Shown: one piece after another, positions 7,642 to 13,426 of the stretch | Layout of the letters: the number at the start of each line of letters is the position of its first letter | Position numbering within the stretch: position 1 is the stretch's first letter | From: JANNHP01 sp031404455 | GTDB taxonomy: Bacteria > Planctomycetota > JAJSAM01 > JAJVHW01 | Length of the DNA: 16,414 bases | Assembly (NCBI GenBank): GCA_031404455.1 | Contig: JANNHP010000430.1 | Span: 1 to 16,414, forward strand | Reading direction: 5' to 3' | Made by a program: the position numbers and the translations under genes | The notes under the pieces: generated by a model | Database searches by the model: none | What the model was told of the DNA's origin: nothing | The model's input: only the letters and a program-made list of their open reading frames with translations

Positions 7642-9012
7642 ATGGACTGGCCCTCGGAGCTGTCGCGGTTCGCGGGACACGCGGCCGTCGCCGCCCTGCT
7701 CGTGGTCGTCCTCCTCGGACCCGCCCGGGCGTGGACGGTCCGGATCGTCGCGCCCATCCGGGCGAAGGTCGCGGCGATGACGCGGGGCCGCGCGGTGCTA
7801 CTCGCCGTCGTGCTCACACTCGCGACGCGCCTCGCGCTCGTGTCTGCCGTCCATCCCGTGTACGAGACCGACGTCCGCGAGTACTGCGAGAAGGCCGCGG
7901 CCATCGCCGAGGACGGCCACCCGCGCGCGCAGGAGACGCGCGCCGACGGAAGCCGCTTCTACCGCTCACTCGGCTACTCGCTGCCGCTCGCGGGCTGGTA
8001 CCGCGTGACTGGCATGCCCGAGACGCCCGAGGGCCGCGTGCGATCGGCGCAGGCGTTCAACCTCATCGCCGCGTGCGGCGTCGCGTGGCTGCTCGTGCTG
8101 CTCGGCGCGGCGCTGTCGCGGGAGACGGCCGGCCGCGTCGCGGCGCTCGTCTACGCCACGTTCCTGCCCGCGATCATGTTCTCGCTGCTCCCGTACACGG
8201 AGACGTGGACGACGCTGCTCGTCGTCGCGTCGGCGCTGCTGTTCGAGAAACTGCGCCGCGGCGATTCGGGGACGGTCCTTGCCGGAGCAGTTTTCGGGCT
8301 CGTCCAGGGCCTCCTGATCATCACGCGGACCGAGTTCTCGTGGATGCCGTTCCTCGCCGCGGCCTGGTTGCTGCGCGAGCGCGGGAGGCAGGCGATCGCT
8401 CCCTTGGCGGCGAGCGCGTTCCTCGCGCTCGTACCGTTCGCCGTCAACCACGAGATGCGCGACGGGTACCCCGGACACCTGCGCACGAGCGTCCAGGGCG
8501 GGCTGATCCTCTACTTCGGCCAGAACCCGATCGAGGTCAACGGCCACGGCAACGCGACGCCGCCGGTCGTCGCGCACGTGCGCGATCTCTACGCGAAGGA
8601 CCCGACGGGCGGCCTCGCGCGCGATGAAGCGATCGCCTGGATGAAGGAGCACCCGCTCGCGGCACTCGGCAACGCGCCGAAGAAGCTCTTTCACCTGTGG
8701 CTCGCCGAACCGCAGGGCTTCGGCTGGCACATCGGCGCGGGGCGCGAGGGCGGGACCGATCGGGTCCTCGCGGGGTCGCTGCGTCACGCGGCGTGGGTTC
8801 AGGCGCTGTGTCTGCTGATCGTCGGGATCGCGGGGCTCGTGCGGTGGCGCGAGGCGCCCCGGTTCTGGATCGCGGTGATCGGACTGCACGCGGCGACGTG
8901 GTGCGTGCTCGCGGCGTCGACGAGGAACAGGTATCCGCTGGAGCCGTTGCTGATGGTGGCGGCGGTGGCGTGGGTGGAGGGGGCGGACAGAGCCAACGGC
9001 AACGACAACTAG
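7642..9012 (+). CDS. GT39/ArnT-like polytopic membrane glycosyltransferase
   Basis: A 456-aa membrane protein with hydrophobic segments near residues 12-28 and 50-69, several between about 130 and 270, and more at the C-terminal end. The loop after the second helix holds HPVYETDVREYCEKA (71-85), the position where PMT/ArnT-type GT-C enzymes place an essential acidic residue. A later HPLAALGNAPKKLFHLW segment is common in GT39-like proteins. Inferred role: transfer of a polyprenyl-phosphate-linked sugar to a protein or glycan outside the membrane, using the product of the gene 6 nt upstream. ATG 7642 has AGGA only 1 nt before it, so translation may instead rely on coupling; ATG 7777 with GAAGG upstream is an alternative that would lose the first helix. 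Its last codons and stop lie inside the first copy of a direct repeat. Confidence 0.75.
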   Translation: MDWPSELSRFAGHAAVAALLVVVLLGPARAWTVRIVAPIRAKVAAMTRGRAVLLAVVLTLATRLALVSAVHPVYETDVREYCEKAAAIAEDGHPRAQETRADGSRFYRSLGYSLPLAGWYRVTGMPETPEGRVRSAQAFNLIAACGVAWLLVLLGAALSRETAGRVAALVYATFLPAIMFSLLPYTETWTTLLVVASALLFEKLRRGDSGTVLAGAVFGLVQGLLIITRTEFSWMPFLAAAWLLRERGRQAIAPLAASAFLALVPFAVNHEMRDGYPGHLRTSVQGGLILYFGQNPIEVNGHGNATPPVVAHVRDLYAKDPTGGLARDEAIAWMKEHPLAALGNAPKKLFHLWLAEPQGFGWHIGAGREGGTDRVLAGSLRHAAWVQALCLLIVGIAGLVRWREAPRFWIAVIGLHAATWCVLAASTRNRYPLEPLLMVAAVAWVEGADRANGNDN

Positions 9013-9164
9013 GTCAGCCGGGGGGTGCAAGCTGAGTCCGGACGAACTCGGCAAGGGACCCGGCGTCGAGGCGCGGGCACCCGAAGGCGCGAGGACAGTA
9101 GACGACAACTAGGTCAGCCGGGAGTGCAGGCTGAGTCTGGACGAACTCGACAGGGGACCCGGCG
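9002..9164. repeat. Two copies of a ~63-bp direct repeat offset by 100 bp
   Basis: Copy 1 spans 9002-9065 and copy 2 spans 9102-9164. Both begin ACGACAACTAGGTCAGCCGG and end GGGACCCGGCG, and about nine of ten positions agree, with one 1-nt indel. Starts are exactly 100 bp apart. Copy 1 supplies the final codons and TAG of the GT39-like gene. No terminal inverted repeats or transposase are seen, so this may be an intergenic repeat family or a local tandem duplication. Confidence 0.85.
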
Positions 9165-9292
9165 GCGATGCGCCGCCACCCTGCTCGAATTCGTTTCCAG
9201 ACCCGGGGCTCTTCGAAACTCGCCACTGGCGAGTTTCGATGCGTGCTTCGTCCGCACCGAGCCCGTTCTTACGTCGCGCCTGCGGCGCTACC
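9165..9292. terminator. Two triloop hairpins between convergent genes, possible terminators
   Basis: A perfect 11-bp stem CGAAACTCGCC/GGCGAGTTTCG (9214-9224 with 9228-9238, loop ACT) lies 55 bp beyond the groEL stop. A second stem at 9273-9280 with 9284-9291 (loop TGC, one mismatch) starts 1 nt after that stop. Neither has a T-tract on either strand, so intrinsic termination is not certain; they may instead act as 3' end stabilisers for groEL mRNA and for the convergent GT39-like transcript. Confidence 0.4.
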
Positions 9293-10966
9293 TCAGAACC
9301 CTCCCATCCCTCCCATACCGCCCATATCACCCCTGCCGCCGCCGCCGCCTCCACCGCCGCCCGGACCCGCCTTCTTCTTCTCGGGGATCTCGGTGATGAC
9401 GGCTTCGGTCGTGAGCAGCAGGGTCGCGACGGACGCGGCGTTCTGGAGAGCGACGCGGACGACCTTCCTGGGGTCGATGACGCCGGCCTTGATGAGGTCC
9501 TCGTAGACCTCGGTCTGCGCGTTGAAGCCGTATTTCGGCGACTTCTGGCGGCGAATGGTGTCGACGACGATCGCACCGTCCACGCCCGCGTTGGCGGCGA
9601 TCTGGCGGATGGGCGCCTCGAGCGCGCGCTTGACGATGTTGATGCCGACCTGCGCGTCGTCGTCGTCGCCGGCGAGGCCGTCGAGGGCCTTCTGGCAGTT
9701 GAGGAGAGCGACTCCGCCGCCGGCGAGGATTCCCTCCTCCAGCGCGGCGCGCGTGGCGTCGCGGGCGTCCTCGACGCGGCCCTTGCGCTCCTTCATCTCG
9801 ACTTCGGTGGCGGCTCCGACGTTGATCTGCGCCACGCCGCCCGCGAGCTTCGCGAGGCGCTCCTGGAGCTTCTCCTTGTCGTAGTCGGACTTCGTGTCCT
9901 CGAGTTCGCGACGGATCTGCGCCACGCGGCCCTTGATGGCGTCGGACTTGCCGCCGCCCTCGACGATCGTGGTGTCGTCCTTCGCGACGATGACCTTCTT
10001 CGCCTTGCCGAGGTCGGCGAGCTGCACGTTCTCGAGCTGCGTGCCGAGGTCCTCGAAGATGGCCTTGCCGCCCGTGAGGATCGCGATGTCCTCGAGCATG
10101 GCCTTGCGGCGGTCGCCGAAGCCGGGCGCCTTGACGGCGACGACGTCGAGCGTGCCGCGGAGCTTGTTGACGACGAGCGTCGCGAGGGCCTCGCCCTCGA
10201 GGTCCTCCGCGATGATGAGCAGCGGCTTGCCCGCCTTGGCGGTCTGCTCGAGGAGCGGCAGCAGGTCCTTGACCTGACCGATCTTCTTCTCGTGGATGAG
10301 CACGAAGCAGTTCTCGTAGACGCACTGCATCGCTTCGGGCTTGTTGACGAAGTGGGGCGAGAGCCAGCCCTTGTCGAACTGCATGCCCTCCTTCCACTCC
10401 ATCTCGGTCGTGAGGCCCTTGCCCTCTTCGACGGTGACGACGCCGTCCTTGCCCACGCGCGTCATGGCGTCGGCGATCGTCTTGCCGATGACCATGTCGT
10501 TGTTCGCGGCGATGGCGGCGACCTGCGCGATCTCGTCCTTGTTCGAGGCGGAGATCGTGATCGAGTCCTTCGCGAGCTGCTCGACGATGCGCGCGACGGC
10601 CATCTCGATGCCGCGCTTGATCCCGAGCGGCGAGGCGCCGGCCGCGACGTTCTTGAGGCCCTCCTCGAAGATCGCCTCGGCGAGGACGACCGCGGTCGTC
10701 GTGCCGTCGCCCGCGGCGTCGGCGGTTTTCGTCGCGACCTCGCGGACCATCACCGCGCCGATCCTCTCCATGGGATCGGAGAGGTCGATCTCCTTGGCGA
10801 CGGTCGCGCCGTCCTTGGTGACCTGCGGCGCGCCGAACGACTTCTCGATCAGCACGTTCCGGCCGCGCGGCCCGAGCGTCACCTTCACTGCGCGGGCGAG
10901 CTGACGCACGCCGCGGCGCGTCGCCTCACGGGCTTCCTGGTCGTAGGAGATCCTCTTGGCGCTCAT
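9293..10966 (-). CDS. groEL: Chaperonin GroEL (Cpn60)
   Basis: The 557-aa large chaperonin subunit. It forms the double-ring ATP-driven folding chamber in the cytoplasm with GroES as lid. Near the start are TLGPRGRN (30-37) and the ATP-site motif GDGTTT at 86-91, with AGDGTTTAVVLAEAI as in all group I chaperonins. The apical segment EGMQFDKGWLSPHFVN, the region ATEVEMKERKGRVEDA with the catalytic Asp, and LEEGILAGGGVALL are all intact. The C-terminus is the usual flexible GGM tail (GGMGGMGGF), here preceded by an unusual run of nine glycines. Length is slightly above the common 540-550. ATG 10966 has GAGGA 7 nt upstream. It lies 57 bp downstream of groES in the same direction, forming the standard groESL operon. 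Some sequence details differ from proteobacterial GroEL and are compatible with a planctomycete-like lineage. Confidence 0.99.
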   Translation of the reverse strand: MSAKRISYDQEAREATRRGVRQLARAVKVTLGPRGRNVLIEKSFGAPQVTKDGATVAKEIDLSDPMERIGAVMVREVATKTADAAGDGTTTAVVLAEAIFEEGLKNVAAGASPLGIKRGIEMAVARIVEQLAKDSITISASNKDEIAQVAAIAANNDMVIGKTIADAMTRVGKDGVVTVEEGKGLTTEMEWKEGMQFDKGWLSPHFVNKPEAMQCVYENCFVLIHEKKIGQVKDLLPLLEQTAKAGKPLLIIAEDLEGEALATLVVNKLRGTLDVVAVKAPGFGDRRKAMLEDIAILTGGKAIFEDLGTQLENVQLADLGKAKKVIVAKDDTTIVEGGGKSDAIKGRVAQIRRELEDTKSDYDKEKLQERLAKLAGGVAQINVGAATEVEMKERKGRVEDARDATRAALEEGILAGGGVALLNCQKALDGLAGDDDDAQVGINIVKRALEAPIRQIAANAGVDGAIVVDTIRRQKSPKYGFNAQTEVYEDLIKAGVIDPRKVVRVALQNAASVATLLLTTEAVITEIPEKKKAGPGGGGGGGGGRGDMGGMGGMGGF

Positions 10967-11023
10967 GTCTCAGTCCTCGGCTTCCGTTGTGACTCGTCCG
11001 CGTGATCGGGGGAAAGGAAGGGG

Positions 11024-11317
11024 CTACGCCTCGACGACCGCGAGGACGTCGTCCTCGCCGAGGATCAGGTACTCCTCGCCGTCGAGCTTGATCTCGGTGC
11101 CGGCGTAGCTCGAGAAGATGATCCGGTCGCCCTTCTGGACCTGGAACTTCGAGCGCTCGCCGCTCTTCATCAGCTTGCCGTTGCCGACCGCGACGACCTT
11201 GCCCTCGCGGGGCTTCTCCTTGGCGTTGTCCGGCAGGATGATCCCGCCCTTGGTCTTGCCCTCGGCTTCGAGACGCTTGACGAGAACCTTGTCGTTGATC
11301 GGCTTGATCTTGGCCAT
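11024..11317 (-). CDS. groES: Co-chaperonin GroES (Cpn10)
   Basis: A 97-aa co-chaperonin that caps the GroEL chamber as a heptamer. The start is ATG 11317 (MAKIKPINDKVLVKR), matching the family N-terminus. GGAGG lies 11 nt upstream, and the longer open frame in front adds only a non-family extension. The mobile loop that contacts GroEL is the EAEGKTKGGIILPDNAKEKP segment, near residues 16-35. KGDRIIFSSYAGTEIKLDGEEYLILGEDDVLAVVE gives the conserved beta-barrel end. It is the first gene of the operon with groEL. The leader contains a strong 17-bp hairpin, and no canonical CIRCE box is visible upstream. Confidence 0.98.
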   Translation of the reverse strand: MAKIKPINDKVLVKRLEAEGKTKGGIILPDNAKEKPREGKVVAVGNGKLMKSGERSKFQVQKGDRIIFSSYAGTEIKLDGEEYLILGEDDVLAVVEA

Positions 11318-11362
11318 AGGTCGAGCTGCCTCCCAGTTCGGTGACGGGGAAGCGTGTTGCAA

Positions 11363-11399
11363 GCTCGATACCACCGGCGAAGCGCCGGTGGTATCGAGC
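11363..11399 (-). promoter_or_regulatory. 17-bp perfect hairpin in the groES leader
   Basis: GCTCGATACCACCGGCG (11363-11379) pairs perfectly with 11383-11399 across the loop AAG. TTGC (11357-11360) and GCAA (11400-11403) can extend the stem past a 2-nt bulge. It lies about 46 bp upstream of the groES ATG, so it would be in the 5' leader if transcription begins further upstream. No T-run follows on the minus strand. It could affect attenuation or mRNA stability; function is inferred only. Confidence 0.55.
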
Positions 11400-11454
11400 G
11401 CAAACGACTTCAGGGCATCGAGTTAGGAGCTCGCCGCAACGCGCTCCCCCGTCG

Positions 11455-11512
11455 TGTCAGCTTGACAGATGGCACCCGCGATCGAGGCTCTGCTGCCAGA
11501 GTGACAGCACTC
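11455..11512. promoter_or_regulatory. Cluster of short dyads upstream of groES
   Basis: Three short inverted repeats lie close together. TGTCA-GCT-TGACA is at 11455-11467. TGCTG-N9-CAGCA is at 11491-11509. GAGTG-ACAG-CACTC is at 11499-11512. The N9 spacing resembles CIRCE (TTAGCACTC-N9-GAGTGCTAA), but the half-sites do not match. TTGACA occurs at 11462-11467 on the plus strand without a good -10. They are possible operators for the chaperone operon. Confidence 0.3.
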
Positions 11513-11576
11513 CGCGGACGCCGCGCTCCCCGCCAAGTCGTTCACCCCGAAGTCGCGCCTCGCGAGTTCGGGCGCC

Positions 11577-12449
11577 CTACGGCTCCTCGTCGAGCTCGAT
11601 GTCCGCGGGCACGAGCGCGGTCGTCTTCACGGAGACGACCGAGAGCTCGGGGAGCTGGATCGTCACCGGCGTCGTGTTCGCGCCGAGGCTCGTCGTGAAG
11701 GTCGGGATCGGGCGCTTCAGGGTCGAAAGCGTGGCTCGCACCTCGACGAGGACGAGCGCCCGGCGGATCTCGGCCCACTGCGCGTTGTAGAACGCGGCGA
11801 CGTCCGTGGCGAACCCGCCGAGCCGCGTGTCGCCGATCGACTCCGCGTACGCCTGGAGCTCGAGCTTGCCCGCGAGGCGGGTCTTGCGCTTCATCGACTG
11901 CATCCGGGCGAGCGAGTCGCGGATCGTCTTCACGTGCTTCTTGAGCGTCTCGCTCTCCTTTTTCGCGGCGTCGCGACGGCGCGCCTCGTCGGAGGGGACC
12001 CACTCGTCGCCGATCTTCACGAACCCGCGGGCCCTGTAGTACTCGTCGGACGTGAGCCAGCGCTCGTCGTAGCGGATGAAACCGAGACGCGCGCGGGCGT
12101 CCTCCTGGTCGGGGTCGAGCGCGAGCGCCGCCTTCCAGTGCTTCCTCGATTCGCCGCCGAGACCGTTCTCGCGGCACCAGTCGCCGAGTGCCACTTCGGC
12201 CGCGGCGTCCTTCGCGTCGAGCGCCTTCGCCTTGTCGGCGTAGTCGTCCCACACGGTCCGTCCCGGCGTGATCGACTTCACGTCGGCGGACTTGAGACGC
12301 GACTCGCCGTGGGGCGTGGTGACGACGACCTCGTCGCCCTCGCGGCGCGCCTTGCCGCTGAGCTTGCCGCCGTTGACCAGCAGGACCTCGTCGGCGAGAG
12401 CGCCGCCCGCGAGGACACAGACGGCCACGAATGACGCGAACTTCAGCAT
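11577..12449 (-). CDS. Secreted TPR-like hypothetical protein of planctomycete type
   Basis: A 290-aa protein with a signal peptide (hydrophobic residues 5-19, cleavage probable after ALA at 17-19). A small beta segment VLLVNGGKLSGKARREGD (22-39) follows and ends in LKSADVKSI, a pattern often seen in planctomycete exported proteins. Residues ~64-125 look like a TPR-type helix pair (LGDWCRENGLGGESRKHW, then AALALDPDQEDARARLGF). A segment with repeated W and GFVKIGDEWVP comes next, then a charged likely coiled coil at about 152-190. The C-terminal domain is beta-rich and unrecognised. ATG 12449 has GGAG 5 nt upstream. It is divergent from thiE with a 40-bp gap and is not in an obvious operon. 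I infer an envelope or periplasmic location; the function is unknown. Confidence 0.8.
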   Translation of the reverse strand: MLKFASFVAVCVLAGGALADEVLLVNGGKLSGKARREGDEVVVTTPHGESRLKSADVKSITPGRTVWDDYADKAKALDAKDAAAEVALGDWCRENGLGGESRKHWKAALALDPDQEDARARLGFIRYDERWLTSDEYYRARGFVKIGDEWVPSDEARRRDAAKKESETLKKHVKTIRDSLARMQSMKRKTRLAGKLELQAYAESIGDTRLGGFATDVAAFYNAQWAEIRRALVLVEVRATLSTLKRPIPTFTTSLGANTTPVTIQLPELSVVSVKTTALVPADIELDEEP

Positions 12450-12489
12450 CGGTGCTCCGATCGACCTGGCGCCGGTATCGTACCCGCCC

Positions 12490-13125
12490 TTGCGTGAACG
12501 GCTCGCCCGCGCCCGGCTCTACCTCCTCGCGACGACCTCGGTCGCGAGGCTGCCGCTCGTCGAGGCGGTCGCGGCGGCGATCGACGGCGGCGTGGACGTC
12601 GTGCAGCTCCGGGAGAAGACGATGCCCGACGGCCCGTTCCTGGAACTGGCCGACGACCTGAACCTGCTCTGCGCCGCGCGCGACGTCGTCTTCATCGTCA
12701 ACGACCGCCTGGAGGCGGCGCGACTCGTCGGCGCGCACGGCGTCCATCTCGGACAGGACGATCTCTCCGTCGCAGAGGCCCGCCGCGCGCTCGGGCCGGA
12801 CGGCCTCGTCGGCGTCTCCACCCACGACGCCGCGGAGCTCGCGGCGGCGCTCGCAGACCGGGCGGACTACGTCGGCGTCGGCAGCGTGTTCGCGACCTCG
12901 ACGAAGGGCCGCGACGTCCCCGTCTCGGGCGCGGCGGCGCTCGCCCCGCTCGCCGCGCGCGCCGAGATGGCGGGTGTCCCGGCGTTCGCGATCGGCGGCA
13001 TCACGAACGAGAACGTCCGCGAGGTGACGGCCGCGGGTTTCCGGCGCGTCGCAGTCTGCGCCGGCGTCCTCGCGACCGACGATCCGAAGGCCGCGGCGCG
13101 CGCGTTCGTCGAGTGCCTGCGGTGA
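12490..13125 (+). CDS. thiE: Thiamine-phosphate synthase ThiE
   Basis: A 211-aa TIM-barrel enzyme that joins hydroxymethylpyrimidine diphosphate and thiazole phosphate (or carboxythiazole phosphate) into thiamine phosphate. Signature segments are all present: VDVVQLREKTM for pyrimidine/phosphate binding, FIVNDR, GVHLGQDDL, GVSTHD, DYVGVGSVFATSTKG and PAFAIGGITNENV near the end. Length equals that of typical ThiE when started at TTG 12490 (MRERLARARLYLLATT). The frame is open further upstream but that part overlaps the divergent secreted-protein gene and does not resemble ThiE. No clear Shine-Dalgarno sequence precedes the TTG, so it may be leaderless or weakly translated. No other thi gene and no recognisable TPP riboswitch is seen beside it. 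Confidence 0.94.
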   Translation: MRERLARARLYLLATTSVARLPLVEAVAAAIDGGVDVVQLREKTMPDGPFLELADDLNLLCAARDVVFIVNDRLEAARLVGAHGVHLGQDDLSVAEARRALGPDGLVGVSTHDAAELAAALADRADYVGVGSVFATSTKGRDVPVSGAAALAPLAARAEMAGVPAFAIGGITNENVREVTAAGFRRVAVCAGVLATDDPKAAARAFVECLR

Positions 13126-13256
13126 CGCCGCCGCTCGCGGCGCAGAGCGGCGCCGTCGAGGTCGCAGGCGTCTCAAGTGGGAGAAACCGCGGGCACGCCT
13201 TACCCTTCCGCCCCGAACCGATCGAGGAACCGGCCGCGAGCCGGCGAGGAGACGAG

Positions 13257-13409
13257 ATGACCAGGAAGAGCACGATGCGCGTCCGGAAGAGCTCGAAGCG
13301 GAACGCGCCCGCGCGGATCCGCAACCGCACGAAGCGCCGCAAGGCCGGCAAGCACCACAACGTCAAGGCTCACCGGCCTGCGAGCGCGAGCAAGAGTCCG
13401 TCCGAGTAA
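13257..13409 (+). CDS. Small very basic protein, 50 aa
   Basis: The protein starts MTRKSTMRVRKSSKRNAPA and continues with an Arg/Lys/His-rich centre (IRNRTKRRKAGKHHN). It is 50 aa, with a Ser/Ala/Pro-rich tail. ATG 13257 has an excellent GAGGAG (13246-13251) 5 nt upstream, the best ribosome binding site in the window, which supports real and perhaps strong translation. The composition resembles small ribosomal proteins (bL34- or bTHX-like) or nucleoid-associated peptides, but I cannot align it with a named family. It lies 131 bp after thiE and converges with ligA, whose stop is 17 bp beyond. I infer RNA or ribosome binding; the family is unknown. Confidence 0.7.
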   Translation: MTRKSTMRVRKSSKRNAPARIRNRTKRRKAGKHHNVKAHRPASASKSPSE

Positions 13410-13426
13410 CGACCTCGGCCGGGCTG

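Noticed and set aside
9002..9164. CRISPR-like array
   Set aside because: There are only two imperfect copies, the repeat is longer than the spacer-like interval, and no cas gene is present.
9014..9226. Minus-strand 70-codon frame with an internally repeated peptide
   Set aside because: The repetition is simply the DNA direct repeat read in one frame; there is no ribosome binding site and no similarity to a known protein.
11491..11512. CIRCE (HrcA operator)
   Set aside because: The N9 geometry is present but the half-sites TGCTG/CAGCA do not match TTAGCACTC/GAGTGCTAA.
13113..13256. N-terminal extension of the small basic protein
   Set aside because: It overlaps the thiE end, lacks a ribosome binding site and has unrelated composition. 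ATG 13257 has a strong GAGGAG.
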